Notes: a model not told the origin generated them from the sequence alone. A stretch of DNA of 64,000 nt from Bradyrhizobium erythrophlei (GCF_900129425.1 NZ_LT670817.1:6138001-6202000), one strand, 5' to 3'; shown: positions 1 through 8,982, counted from the first letter of the stretch. Numbers and translations are program-made.

Positions 1-1
1 A

Positions 2-244
2 CGGCGCGGGCGCGAGGCCATCGTCGATCCCGAAATCACTCGGCGCGAAGTGATCTCGCGCGTAGCCTCCGGCGAGTACAAGAACATCAGCTTCATCCAC
101 GAGATCGCCGATACCGCGGTCGACGATGTCACGGCCGAGATTCTGGCCGAGGCCGCCGTTCCGGAAATCGGCCTGACAGGTTCCGATCTGCAGGCCAGCC
201 GGTTCGACCATGCCCGCGATCTGGCAAAGCACGAGCCAGTTTGA
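2..244 (+). CDS. C-terminal part of an unrecognised protein, cut by the window edge
   Basis: An open frame runs in from the left edge and ends with a TGA at 242-244. About 80 residues are visible; an internal GTG at 50 is in frame but reading stays open upstream, so the true start is probably outside the window. The visible part is soluble and mixed acidic/basic, with no membrane segment, signal or cysteine motif. It ends in a helical stretch rich in Asp, Ala and Glu. I do not recognise the family and assign no function. The strand and the good third-position GC bias support a real gene end. Confidence 0.55.
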   Translation, partial: RRGREAIVDPEITRREVISRVASGEYKNISFIHEIADTAVDDVTAEILAEAAVPEIGLTGSDLQASRFDHARDLAKHEPV

Positions 245-687
245 GGCGCGTAATTCGGATCGGACTGCCGTTCGCTGAATTGGCTGACTGTACGGCCTTC
301 GCGCGGCGGCGCGGCACGCAACTATTGCATTCAGTACTACAGTCTGGACCCCGGGCGGCTGATACGCCGGCCCATCTGGCGCAAGTCGCTCGCGTCTTTG
401 CTGCGATGCGGCCTTTCATGACCGGCCTGTCACATGTGAATTATTGCGATCTCGATTTGCAGAACTGGCAAACGGGTTTGGTGCCCACACCTTTCCCGGC
501 TCAGCGCCGTCAGAACGCCTTGCAATCGCGCCGAAATGTTTCATTGACCGCAAAGCCTACCCGTTGGTTCGTGGTCGCCGGATCCGCCTACACCCCGGAA
601 CTTTAGCGCCGCGCCGCGGTTATTTGGGTAACCAATGGAGCCGCTCTTGTTAGCTGCTCGTGAAGCGCGGGGACGCTAGAGAGAGCC
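245..687. other. Intergenic region, no gene seen
   Basis: This stretch of 443 bases separates the gene tail from the LTXXQ protein. Short open frames exist on both strands but lack ribosome sites and convincing composition. It presumably holds the promoter of the downstream gene; I could not identify a confident -35/-10 pair. The last bases carry a purine-rich ribosome site (AGAGAGAG) just before the start at 688. Confidence 0.5.
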
Positions 688-2379
688 ATGTCAACACTCA
701 AAACCTCAAAATTCAAAATCTTTGCCATTATGGCTCTGACGGCTGCTCTGGCCGGCGCAGCCTACGCGGCTCCAGGAAGAGGCGGCGGTGGCGGTGGACG
801 AGGCGGCGGGGGTGGATTTCACGGAGGCGGTGGGGGTGGATTTCACGGCGGAGCCGGCGGAGCGCATTTCGGCGGTGGTGGAGCTCACATGGGCGGCGGC
901 GCCCATTTCGGAGGCGGCGCGCGCATGGGCGGTGGAGCTCATTTCGGAGGCGGCGCTCGTATCGGCGGTGGGGGCGCACGTTTCGGTGGTGCGCACATCG
1001 GCGGCAGGTCTTCGATAGCCCGGTCTTCGGCGAGTCCGGGTTTGCGTGGTCAGCGCTCGTTTGCGGCTCATGGCAATCCGAACCGGGGTGCCGGCCGCAA
1101 CGCAACGATCAGCGCAAATCGAAGCGCTACCTTCAGCGGGAATCGGAACGCAAATGTAAGATCACGCGCGGTGCGGAACGTGTTGAATTCACACGCCGTC
1201 GCTGGTGCGTTGCACAACAGGACCGCGCTGCAAAATCCACGCACGCGGGCTCTAATCGCTGCGAGCGCCGCTACGGCGGGATGGCATGACGGCCGCGGCG
1301 GCAGAGGGTGGTGGCGGCATGGCAATGGCGGATATGGCTGGGTCGGCCCGCTGTTTTGGCCGTTCGCCTATTACGACATGTATGACTATGCGATGTGGGG
1401 CTACGGCTACGATGATCCGTTCTGGGATTACGGCTACAACGATATCTATGCCGGCCTGTTTTCCCCCTACGGCTACGACGACCTCGCGGGATATGCGGGA
1501 TACTTGCCGCAAAGCGTAGGCAACGCTCAGGCCCGGGCCGAACAGGCACCTGCCGCTCCGGCGGCGGCGCCGGACCAGTTGGCGCAGATGTGCGGCGAGG
1601 ACAGCCGCGACATCGCAGGCTTGCCGATCGATCAAATCCAGCAGGCGATCCTGCCGAATGACGCGCAACGCGCGGCGCTCGATGATCTCGCCAACGCCTC
1701 GGTGAAGGCGGCGCAGGATATCAAAGCCGCATGTCCGACCCAGCCAGCGCTGACCGCCCCTGCCCGGCTCGCGGCGATGCAACAACGCATCGAGGCGATG
1801 ATAACAGCGGTCGGAACGGTCGAGCCGCCACTGCAAAAATTCTACGACCTCCTGAACGACGAGCAGAAGGCCAAGCTGAACGCGCTCGGTCAGGATCAAC
1901 GCAGCGCCAAGGCTGCGCCGGCGACCGGAGGCTCGGCCGCCCAGAACTGCGGGGCGCAAGCGGGCGTGACGCAATGGCCGGCCGCCGAGATCGAGTCGAA
2001 GCTTCATCCGACCGAAGCACAGCGCGCCAGTCTTGCCGCGCTACAGGACGCCAGCGCCAAGGCAGCGGACATGCTCAAGACCTCATGCCAGGCTGCAGAC
2101 GCGATCACCCCGCCGGCCCGGCTCGAAGCCGTCGGCAAGCGGCTGGACACCATGCTGCAGGCGGTCAAGACGGTGCACGCTGCCCTGGACGACTTCTATG
2201 GAAAGTTAACCGATGAGCAGAAGGCGCAGTTCGAGGCCATCGGACCGCGCCGCACGGCGCTTTCCGATCAGCCCGCTTCCGATCAGCTTGCCGCGACTCA
2301 CCAGGCGCATGGTCGCCACCACCACCACGGTGTCAACGTTGCCGGTTTGATCCGGCATTTCATTTGGCTTGGGCGGTAG
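688..2379 (+). CDS. Exported Gly/His-rich protein with two Spy/CpxP-like LTXXQ modules
   Basis: The protein has 563 residues. Residues 1-27 form a signal peptide ending in AYA-A, so it should reach the periplasm. Residues 30-110 are low-complexity repeats of Gly with His, Phe, Ala and Arg (for example GGGAHFGGGA repeated). A Tyr/Trp/Gly/Asp-rich block follows near residues 195-265. Two homologous helical modules of about 100 residues come next, each starting with a Cys after a hydrophilic turn and ending in an LTXXQ-like motif (LNDEQKAKL and LTDEQKAQF). LTXXQ proteins of the Spy/CpxP family are periplasmic chaperones or metal-stress sensors; function here is inferred from that motif only. The C-terminus is His-rich (HGRHHHHG), which may bind metal. 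A purine-rich ribosome site precedes the ATG. Confidence 0.85.
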   Translation: MSTLKTSKFKIFAIMALTAALAGAAYAAPGRGGGGGGRGGGGGFHGGGGGGFHGGAGGAHFGGGGAHMGGGAHFGGGARMGGGAHFGGGARIGGGGARFGGAHIGGRSSIARSSASPGLRGQRSFAAHGNPNRGAGRNATISANRSATFSGNRNANVRSRAVRNVLNSHAVAGALHNRTALQNPRTRALIAASAATAGWHDGRGGRGWWRHGNGGYGWVGPLFWPFAYYDMYDYAMWGYGYDDPFWDYGYNDIYAGLFSPYGYDDLAGYAGYLPQSVGNAQARAEQAPAAPAAAPDQLAQMCGEDSRDIAGLPIDQIQQAILPNDAQRAALDDLANASVKAAQDIKAACPTQPALTAPARLAAMQQRIEAMITAVGTVEPPLQKFYDLLNDEQKAKLNALGQDQRSAKAAPATGGSAAQNCGAQAGVTQWPAAEIESKLHPTEAQRASLAALQDASAKAADMLKTSCQAADAITPPARLEAVGKRLDTMLQAVKTVHAALDDFYGKLTDEQKAQFEAIGPRRTALSDQPASDQLAATHQAHGRHHHHGVNVAGLIRHFIWLGR

Positions 2380-2451
2380 ACCAACGATTACAGCGCGTGG
2401 GTCAGGCCGCTCACGCGTGAAAAATAGTACAATCCGTCAGGCCGACGTCAC

Positions 2452-2853
2452 ATGGACGCTGTAGAAGCCCGCACTATCGCTAAAGTCTCGAAGCGGCTCG
2501 TGCCGTTTCTCATCGTCTGCTACTTCGTCGCGTATCTGGACCGCGTCAATGTGAGCTTTGCCGCACTGACGATGAACCAGGACCTTGGGCTGTCGCAGAC
2601 CGGCTTCGGCGTCGCCGAGGGGCGCTTCCACGCCGCCTTCCCGCTGTTCGTTGCAGCGGCCGGGATCGCGGTATCGACGACGCTCGACGATCCCACGCTG
2701 AAGATGCTCTCGCTCTGCGTGGCCGGCTTCGGCATCTTCGCCTGCCTGCCGGTATTCTGGACGTTGCCCACCGCTTTCCTCTCCGGCGCCGCCTGCGCGG
2801 CCGGGGTCGCCGATGATGAAGCGACGCAACGCGCCCCGGTCGCAGCGGAATAA
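2452..2853 (+). pseudogene. MFS transporter (anion:cation symporter-type) remnant with internal deletion
   Basis: The frame encodes 133 residues, against about 430 for the family. Residues 1-54 match the cytoplasmic start and first membrane segment of ACS-type MFS transporters (KRLVPFLIVCYFVAYLDRVNV, then MNQDLGLS). After GFGV the sequence jumps directly to what in the family is the start of the eighth or ninth helix (RFHAAFPLFVAAAGIAVST) and continues to WTLPTAFLSG. It then runs off into an unrelated tail and stops. Helices about 2-8 and the last helices are missing, so it cannot transport. The reading frame is still open across the junction near base 2614, which indicates an in-frame deletion. 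The family alignment is from memory. Confidence 0.8.
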
Positions 2854-2857
2854 ACCA

Positions 2858-4201
2858 ATGCAATATCGGAAGAATTGCGCCATCGCCGGCCTGGCGTTGA
2901 TATGGGCCGCTGCTTGTATTACGCCGGCTACCGCACGGTCGGGACCACTGGTCGGCACCGCCGCGTTCGGCGATTGGCACGCCGACAGGCCCGGCGTTGC
3001 CAGGCTGATAAAGCCTGAAGATCTGCCAAAGCCAGGAGCGACACCTTCGGCCGCCAACGTCTCTCATAAGGTTCGCCGCCCTGCCTCGGCGCTTCCGCAA
3101 GTCCCCGCGGGATTCAACATAGAATTGTTCGCCGACGGGCTGAGCGGGCCGCGCCAGATGCGGGTCGCGCCCAATGGCGACATCTTCATCGCCGAAACCC
3201 GGGCGGGAAGAATTCGCGTGCTGCGAGCGGTCGACGGCAGCCCAAAACCTTCGGCAAACCAGATTTACGCTAGCGGTCTCCACGAGCCATTCGGCATCGC
3301 TTTCTTCCCGAGCGGCGACAACCCGCAATGGGTTTACGTCGCCAACACCAACTCTGTCGTCCGCTTTCCCTACAAGCTGGGCGATCTCAAAGCGGGGCGA
3401 AAACCTGAAACCGTCGTCGCGGAGTTGCCCCATGGCGGTGGACATTCAACCAGGGACATTGCCTTCACTCCGGATAACAGGCGGATGCTGATATCGGTCG
3501 GCTCCGGCAGTAACGATGCGAAGGGCATGGAAAACGCCGCCGGGGGATTGGCGGCATGGATCGGCAAACACCCGCTCGGTGCAAGCTGGGGGAGCGAGAC
3601 CAATCGCGCCGACGTGCTATCATTCGATCCCGATGGAAAAAAACCCGGCGTCTTTGCCACGGGCATCCGCAATTGCGTGGGTCTCGCGGTTCATCCCAAA
3701 ACCGGAGACTTATACTGCTCGACCAATGAGCGCGACGGTTTGGGCGACAATCTGGTGCCGGACTACGTTACGCGGGTGCGCGAAGGCGCGTTCTACGGCT
3801 GGCCCTGGTATTATATCGGCAACAATGAAGATCCGCGGCATCTCGGTGAACGTCCCGACCTGAAGGGAAAGATCGCTGTCCCTGATGTCCTTCTCCAGGC
3901 GCACTCCGCGTCCCTCGGGCTTACTTTCTATAACGGCAACGCGTTTCCGCCCGAATACACCGGCGACGGATTCGCCGCCGAGCACGGCTCATGGAACCGG
4001 TCCAAACGCACTGGTTACAAGGTGATCCGCATCCGTCTCAAAGACGGCATACCCACCGGCGAATACGAGGATTTTGTCACCGGGTTTGTGGTCAATGATT
4101 CCGACGTGTGGGGAAGACCGGTTGGCGTCGCCGTGGCACATGACGGTGCGCTGCTCGTTTCCGAGGACGCCAGCGGCACCATCTGGCGGATTACGCACTG
4201 A
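2858..4201 (+). CDS. Secreted PQQ-type sorbosone dehydrogenase-like beta-propeller protein
   Basis: The protein has 447 residues. The ATG at 2858 is preferred over one 45 bases upstream because it begins directly with a signal peptide (basic MQYRKN, hydrophobic core, TATA-RS cleavage region). The rest matches the L-sorbosone dehydrogenase/soluble glucose dehydrogenase beta-propeller family: MRVAPNGDIFIAET, the GLAVHPKTGDLYCSTNERD strand with its NERD motif, and the C-terminal AEHGSWNR motif. Family members are periplasmic and use PQQ or Ca2+ to oxidise sugars or aldehydes; the substrate here is unknown. The start lies 4 bases after the MFS pseudogene frame. A paralogue anchored as a lipoprotein lies at 44688-46076. 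Confidence 0.85.
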   Translation: MQYRKNCAIAGLALIWAAACITPATARSGPLVGTAAFGDWHADRPGVARLIKPEDLPKPGATPSAANVSHKVRRPASALPQVPAGFNIELFADGLSGPRQMRVAPNGDIFIAETRAGRIRVLRAVDGSPKPSANQIYASGLHEPFGIAFFPSGDNPQWVYVANTNSVVRFPYKLGDLKAGRKPETVVAELPHGGGHSTRDIAFTPDNRRMLISVGSGSNDAKGMENAAGGLAAWIGKHPLGASWGSETNRADVLSFDPDGKKPGVFATGIRNCVGLAVHPKTGDLYCSTNERDGLGDNLVPDYVTRVREGAFYGWPWYYIGNNEDPRHLGERPDLKGKIAVPDVLLQAHSASLGLTFYNGNAFPPEYTGDGFAAEHGSWNRSKRTGYKVIRIRLKDGIPTGEYEDFVTGFVVNDSDVWGRPVGVAVAHDGALLVSEDASGTIWRITH

Positions 4202-4221
4202 ACCCAGACCTGGAAACGCCT

Positions 4222-5676
4222 TCACTCATGGCTGGAAAGCGGGCTGGCAATGCTTTCCAGCGATTTGCCTTCGGCGTCGATGCCGAACTTCCATTCTGTC
4301 ACCGCCGCAACGAGAAGCAACAGCGCAGCGAGCGCATATCCGATGCTGACCATCCAGCTCGATCCGGACCCGATCAGCCAGCCGAACAATAGCGGCGACA
4401 GGCTTCCTCCGATCGCGGTCCCCAACGCGTAAAAGCAGGCGATCGCCAGCGCCCGGGTCTCCAGCGGGAATATCTCGCTGGCGGTGAGATAGGCCGAGCT
4501 CGCCGCCGCCGAGGCAAAGAAGAAAATTACCAGCCACGCGGCCGTCTGTGTCACCCCCGTCAGAATGCCGGCGCCGAACAGCAACGCGGTCAGAAGCAGA
4601 AGAAGTCCGCTGATGGCAAATGTTCCACCAATCATCTTCCGGCGTCCGACGGTGTCGAACAAAGTGCCGAGCAGCAGCGGACCGCAAAAATTGCCGAGCG
4701 CCAGCGGCAGCAGATAGAACCCGACATGCTGTTCGGGGACGTGGTAGAAGTGCGACAGAATTAGTCCGTAGCTGAAGAACACCGAATTATAGAGAAACGA
4801 CTGCGCCACCATCAGCGTGAGCGCCAGGATGCTGCGCGTGCGGTATTTTCTCAGCATCGACGCGAAGATCATGCCGAGCCCGAATGATTTTCGAGGATGT
4901 ACTGTGAGACTGCCCTCAGCCGGCGGAAGTTTTCGTCCCGTCGAAGCCGCGACGTCTTGCTCAATCTTTTTCACCGTCTGGTCGGCCTCGTCCGCCCGGC
5001 AGTGCGTCACCAGCCACCGCGGGCTTTCCGGCACAAAGCGCCGAAGCATTAGGATCGAAAGCCCGAGCACGCCGCCGATCCCGAAGCCGAGTCGCCAGCC
5101 GACATCGACCGAAAACAGGCTTTGATCGAGCAGCAAGGGCGTGACGGCGGCACCGGCCGCAGCACCTAGCCAGAAGCTGCCGTTCACGATCAGGTCGATA
5201 CGGCCGCGATATTTCGCCGGGATCAGTTCGTCGATCGCCGAATTCACGGCGGCATATTCTCCCCCGATGCCCATCCCGGTCAGCATCCGGAACAATGCGA
5301 AACTCCAAAAATTCCAGGAGACCGCGCTGAGTAATACACCGGCGAGATAGACGATCAGCGTTGCATAAAACACCAGTCGGCGTCCGAAGCGGTCGGTCAC
5401 CCAGCCGGAGACGAGCGCTCCGATTACCGCTCCCACGACATAGCACGAAGCCACCGCGCCGAGATTTGCACTTGAAAGATGCAGCGTCTGGGGATTTTGC
5501 AGCGCGGGTCCGAGCGCGCCTACAATCGTGACTTCAAGTCCATCCAGAATCCAGGTGACGCCGAGGCCGACAACGATGAGAAGATGAAACCGGCTCCAGG
5601 GTAAGCGATCGAGACGTGCGGGGACATCCGTTTTTACCGCTGTTGCGCTTGGCGACGATGGTTGTGCAACCGGCAT
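4222..5676 (-). CDS. MFS transporter, sugar/aromatic-acid porter type
   Basis: The protein has 484 residues with about 12 membrane segments. Family motifs are visible: the D-R-X-G-R-R loop between helices 2 and 3 (GWVTDRFGRRLVF), GIGGEYAAVNSAIDELIPAKYRGR in the central sugar-porter signature region, PESPRWL before the central loop, and DTVGRRKMIGGT in the second half. It should be an inner-membrane proton symporter for an organic acid or sugar; the substrate cannot be read from the sequence. I chose the ATG at 5676 because it follows a GAGGAG site and gives a short cytoplasmic lead. The frame stays open further upstream to 5814. It converges with the sorbosone dehydrogenase-like gene and is divergent from the CMD-family gene. 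Confidence 0.85.
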   Translation of the reverse strand: MPVAQPSSPSATAVKTDVPARLDRLPWSRFHLLIVVGLGVTWILDGLEVTIVGALGPALQNPQTLHLSSANLGAVASCYVVGAVIGALVSGWVTDRFGRRLVFYATLIVYLAGVLLSAVSWNFWSFALFRMLTGMGIGGEYAAVNSAIDELIPAKYRGRIDLIVNGSFWLGAAAGAAVTPLLLDQSLFSVDVGWRLGFGIGGVLGLSILMLRRFVPESPRWLVTHCRADEADQTVKKIEQDVAASTGRKLPPAEGSLTVHPRKSFGLGMIFASMLRKYRTRSILALTLMVAQSFLYNSVFFSYGLILSHFYHVPEQHVGFYLLPLALGNFCGPLLLGTLFDTVGRRKMIGGTFAISGLLLLLTALLFGAGILTGVTQTAAWLVIFFFASAAASSAYLTASEIFPLETRALAIACFYALGTAIGGSLSPLLFGWLIGSGSSWMVSIGYALAALLLLVAAVTEWKFGIDAEGKSLESIASPLSSHE

Positions 5677-5851
5677 GGCGACAGCCGAACTCCTCAGCGG
5701 ACCTAACCTGCACGCAATGAAGAGGTTCCTTGGATACGCCGGCATCCCCTCGGGGATTGCTGGCTGAAGTGTCACCTGCAATTCATTTGCCATCGCGATC
5801 GCATTGGCGAACAATCGGGCATCTCACCTCACCAGCATGGGAGTTTGGAAG

Positions 5852-6412
5852 ATGCGCTTGCCCATTATTCCGCCAGCCGAACTGAGTGCCGAACAGAAGC
5901 CGCTCTATGACGACATGCGCGATGGCATCACCAGGAATTTCCAGGGTTTTGTGAACATTCGCGGCGATGGCGCCCTATTGGGTCCGTGGAATCCATGGAT
6001 CCAGGAGCCCAAATTCGGCAAGCCGGTCTGGGAGCTGACAAAAGCCATGGTGTCCAATCCATCGCTTCCTGCCAACGTCAGGGAAATCGCGATCCTCGTC
6101 ACGGGCTCTCACTTTCGCTCGGCCTACGAACTCTACGCACATGTGATCGTCGCCGAACACCGCGGCCTTTCGGATGAAAAGCTGGCAACCATTGTCGCGG
6201 GCCAACGTCCCGGCGATCTCACCCGGCAAGAGGCGGTCGCCTACGACTTCGCCTCGGCGCTGGTCAATGGCGGCGTTCTGCCTGAGCTGACCTACCGCGC
6301 GGCGGTCGAACAATTCGGCCAGCACGGCGCAGCCGAGCTCTCCTACCTGGTCGGATTGTATTGCCTCGTGTCGGTGACGCTGAACACGTTTGACGTTCCG
6401 GTGCCGGACTGA
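5852..6412 (+). CDS. Carboxymuconolactone decarboxylase-family protein
   Basis: The protein has 186 residues, soluble and cytoplasmic. It matches the CMD/AhpD-like fold: the core PANVREIAILVTGSHFRSAYELYAHVIVAEHRGLSDE helices carry the conserved His before the substrate helix, and the C-terminal helix GAAELSYLVGLYCLVS is typical. No CXXC pair is present, so a peroxidase (AhpD) role is unlikely; a decarboxylase or isomerase-like role in ring-cleavage or dicarboxylate breakdown is inferred. The ATG at 5852 has a GGGAG site 8 bases upstream; two alternative starts lie 15 and 48 bases earlier. A second CMD-family gene faces it 100 bases downstream on the other strand. Confidence 0.85.
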   Translation: MRLPIIPPAELSAEQKPLYDDMRDGITRNFQGFVNIRGDGALLGPWNPWIQEPKFGKPVWELTKAMVSNPSLPANVREIAILVTGSHFRSAYELYAHVIVAEHRGLSDEKLATIVAGQRPGDLTRQEAVAYDFASALVNGGVLPELTYRAAVEQFGQHGAAELSYLVGLYCLVSVTLNTFDVPVPD

Positions 6413-6511
6413 AGGCGAGAGCGACTGCGGCCCGGATAGACACGGGCGAGTCATTCAGCCGCCAAATGTGACGATGCGCATCAACGGCTGAAGCGATATC
6501 ATCACTCGGCG

Positions 6512-6919
6512 CTACGCCTTCGCCGCCGTCCCTGGAACGGGCTCGGCCGCTTCACCGAAAATCTCCGCGGCGATGCGGTTGGTCTCGATCGCGGCAGGCA
6601 CCCCGCAATACATCGCCACCAGCAACAGGACGTCCTGCACCTGCTCCCGGGTGCACCCGTTCGCCAGCGCGCCCTTGGCATGGACGCGGAATTCGGCGGG
6701 CTTGTTGCTGGCAGCGGTAATTCCGAGCATGACCAGACTGCGGATGTCGTCAGGCAGGCCCGGCCGCTCCCAGACATCTCCATAGACATAGGCATTGATG
6801 ATGTTCTGCAGCGGCGCGCCAAATTCGCCTGACGCCGCCATTCGCTTTTCGACATCGGCCTCGCCGAACATCTTTTTGCGCCGGCGCAAGCCGCGTGCGT
6901 ACAATTCCTTGATGTCCAC
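6512..6919 (-). CDS. Carboxymuconolactone decarboxylase-family protein (PcaC-like)
   Basis: The protein has 135 residues, close to the length of 4-carboxymuconolactone decarboxylase. Landmarks are RSLVMLGITAASNKPAEFRVH with the conserved His, then GALANGCTREQVQDVLL and YCGVPAA, the standard CMD C-terminal pattern. It starts with GTG at 6919, preceded by a strong GGGGGAG site. The gene is divergent from the Bug-protein gene and shares with it a promoter region that holds a 15-bp inverted repeat. The context of acid-binding protein and dehydrogenases suggests a catabolic role for an unidentified carboxylic acid rather than true protocatechuate degradation, because no other pca genes are nearby. 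Confidence 0.88.
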   Translation of the reverse strand: MDIKELYARGLRRRKKMFGEADVEKRMAASGEFGAPLQNIINAYVYGDVWERPGLPDDIRSLVMLGITAASNKPAEFRVHAKGALANGCTREQVQDVLLLVAMYCGVPAAIETNRIAAEIFGEAAEPVPGTAAKA

Positions 6920-6957
6920 GTTGTTCGCTCCCCCGCTAGACCTCTGCCACTGATTTT

Positions 6958-7045
6958 TTTATACGGTCAAATTGTGGGGCGCTCAACCCGACAAATCCCC
7001 GCAGGTCAGGCTGCATCTTGCATGGGGTTTATTTGTCCGTATAAA
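6958..7045. promoter_or_regulatory. Divergent promoter region with a 15-bp inverted repeat, likely operator pair
   Basis: TTTATACGGTCAAAT at 6958-6972 and ATTTGTCCGTATAAA at 7031-7045 are reverse complements with one mismatch in 15. Each half is itself nearly symmetric, as expected for a dimeric repressor site. The sites sit between two divergent catabolic genes in a cluster that carries a GntR/HutC regulator at 9943, so that protein is the natural candidate to bind them. This is inference; the repeat itself is read directly. Confidence 0.7.
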
Positions 7046-7096
7046 TCGTCCAAGAAATCCGAAGAGATTTCCTGGGACGTTTGCGGAGGATTTGAG

Positions 7097-8062
7097 ATGA
7101 AGCTGCGAACGGGCGTTCTCTCCGGTTTACTCCTGATGGCACTGGCAGCGCCGCACGCCGTCGCAGCCGCCGACGATTATCCGCAACGCCAGATCAAGAT
7201 CATCGTGCCATTTCCGGCCGGCGCGGGTCCGGATCAGGTGGCGCGCATGCTCGGCCAATATCTGCAAGAACGCTTCGGGCAGACGGTCGTGATCGAGAAC
7301 CGCGCTGGCGCGCTCGGCAGCATCGGCGCCCAGGAAGTCGCCCGCAGTGCGCCCGACGGTTACACACTGCTGATGGGAACCAACACCACCCAGGCCGCCA
7401 ATGTCGCGATGCTGAAAAACCTGCCCTACGATCCGGCCACGGACTTCGCGCCGATCATCAGAACCGTAACGACCGCCATGGTGCTGATCGTCAAGCCGGA
7501 TTTTCCGGCCAAGGACCTCACTCAATTCATGGAATATGCGCATGCCCACCCCAATCTGACCGCCGGCTATGGCTCCGGCGCATCGCAGATCTCGATCGGG
7601 CAGTTGCAAAGCCGCGGCGGCCTGTCGGTGATCGCGGCGTCCTATCGCGGCGTGCCGCAGGCCGTCACTGACGTGATGGGCGGCGCGATCAACCTTGCTT
7701 TCGCGGATTTCTCGCTCGCCATCCCGCAGATGAAGGGTGGCACGCTGCGCGGAATCGGCGTGACCTCGCCGGCGCGAAACGAACTGACGCCGGACCTTCC
7801 TTCGCTTGCCGAGGCCATGCCCGGTTTTGAAGCCACCATCTGGTACGGGTTGCTGGCACCGGCGGGCACGCCCGCGCCTGTCATCAACAAGCTCTACGCC
7901 GAGAGCGCAAAATTCCTCGCAATGCCCTCGACCCGGGAGAAACTCGCAAGCGTGGGTGTAATCGTTTCTCCGATGGCTCCCGACGAATTCGGCGGCTTTA
8001 TCCGCAGCGAGATCACGCGGTGGACCGCGGATGCCAAGGCTGCCGGCATCGAAGCCAAATAG
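7097..8062 (+). CDS. Bug-family (tripartite tricarboxylate transporter) solute-binding protein
   Basis: The protein has 321 residues with a signal peptide (MKLRTGVLSGLLLMALAAP, cleavage near VAAA-DDYP). The mature start DYPQRQIKIIVPFPAGAGPDQVARMLG and the motifs VVIENRAGALGSIGAQEVARSAPDGYTLLMG are signature Bug/TctC elements for binding carboxylates. The ATG at 7097 has GGAGGA 6 bases upstream; a longer frame upstream is not needed. The protein should capture a carboxylic acid in the periplasm. No TctA/TctB membrane genes are near, so it must share a permease or act as a sensor. It heads an apparent operon with two dehydrogenases and a GntR regulator. Confidence 0.92.
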   Translation: MKLRTGVLSGLLLMALAAPHAVAAADDYPQRQIKIIVPFPAGAGPDQVARMLGQYLQERFGQTVVIENRAGALGSIGAQEVARSAPDGYTLLMGTNTTQAANVAMLKNLPYDPATDFAPIIRTVTTAMVLIVKPDFPAKDLTQFMEYAHAHPNLTAGYGSGASQISIGQLQSRGGLSVIAASYRGVPQAVTDVMGGAINLAFADFSLAIPQMKGGTLRGIGVTSPARNELTPDLPSLAEAMPGFEATIWYGLLAPAGTPAPVINKLYAESAKFLAMPSTREKLASVGVIVSPMAPDEFGGFIRSEITRWTADAKAAGIEAK

Positions 8063-8088
8063 CAGCGATACCGAAGGGCGGTTCACTC

Positions 8089-8982
8089 ATGCACTCGCAC
8101 GCGCCCGTCGGGATCATCGGACTGGGCCTGATAGGCACGGCGTTGTCGGAGCGCCTGATCGACTCCGGCGTGCCGCTGATCGGCTTCGATCTCGAAATCT
8201 CGCGATGCGAGAAGCTTCGGGCACGCGGCGGCGTGATCGCAAATTCGGTGCGCGACCTCGCCGGCCGATCCCGCACGATTATCATCGCCGTCTATAGTGG
8301 GAAGCAGGTCGAAGCGCTGTTCGGCGAAGTTGAAGACGGTGCGGGCTCCGCGCGGCCCGTCGTGGTCTGCACCACGACCTGTGGTCCCGACGAAATCGGC
8401 CAGCTTGCCCGACGCGCCACAAGCGCCGGGATTGCGCTGGTGGAAGCTCCGATATCCGGCACCAGCGCCGCCGTGCGCGACGGGACCGCTACGGCACTGG
8501 TGGCGGGCGAAGCCGCCAGCATCGAATCCGTCAACACACTTCTCAATATTCTGTGCCCTCGCCGCGTGCGCGTCGGAGCGATCGGCGATGCCAGCCATAC
8601 CAAACTCGCGATCAACCTGATCCTGCAAAACAACCGGGCGGCGTTGGCTGAAGGAATTGCGTTCGCCGAGGCACTGGGGCTGGACGGACACGCCTTCCTG
8701 GCAGCAGCCCGCGAATCGGCCGCATACTCACACGCCATGGAAACCAAGGGCGAGAAGATGCTGACGCGGGACTTTCGACCGCAGCCGCACATTTCGCAGA
8801 CCCTGAAAGATGCCGAGTTGATTCTCAGCGAAGCCCGACGGCAAAATCTGCATTTGCCGATGACGGCAATCCAGGCCGAATTGTTGCGCGCGGCCATTGC
8901 GCTCGAGGGTCCGGATAGCGACAGCGCTGCCGTAATCGAGGCAATCCGGCGACGGCCCGCCGTGACAGAGGTTCTCAAATGA
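8089..8982 (+). CDS. NAD(P)-dependent beta-hydroxyacid dehydrogenase (3-hydroxyisobutyrate dehydrogenase family)
   Basis: The protein has 297 residues and is cytoplasmic. The N-terminal Rossmann motif is GIIGLGLIGTALSERL; the substrate motif EAPISGTSAAVRDGT corresponds to the family's DAPVSGG element. The catalytic Lys lies in HTKLAINLILQNNRAALAEG. The family oxidises or reduces beta-hydroxy acids (3-hydroxyisobutyrate, tartronate, 2-hydroxymethylglutarate); the exact substrate is unknown. The ATG at 8089 lies 26 bases after the Bug gene stop, and the stop overlaps the next gene by 4 bases (ATGA), so co-transcription is likely. Confidence 0.88.
   Translation: MHSHAPVGIIGLGLIGTALSERLIDSGVPLIGFDLEISRCEKLRARGGVIANSVRDLAGRSRTIIIAVYSGKQVEALFGEVEDGAGSARPVVVCTTTCGPDEIGQLARRATSAGIALVEAPISGTSAAVRDGTATALVAGEAASIESVNTLLNILCPRRVRVGAIGDASHTKLAINLILQNNRAALAEGIAFAEALGLDGHAFLAAARESAAYSHAMETKGEKMLTRDFRPQPHISQTLKDAELILSEARRQNLHLPMTAIQAELLRAAIALEGPDSDSAAVIEAIRRRPAVTEVLK

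Noticed and set aside
660..1289. Arg/Ser/Trp-rich frame overlapping the Gly-rich part of the LTXXQ gene
   Set aside because: Frame-shifted reading of GGN-type repeats; no support on its own.
1252..2007. Antisense frame of 251 codons in the LTXXQ gene
   Set aside because: Lies fully inside a gene with signal peptide and two conserved modules; composition is that of a GC shadow.
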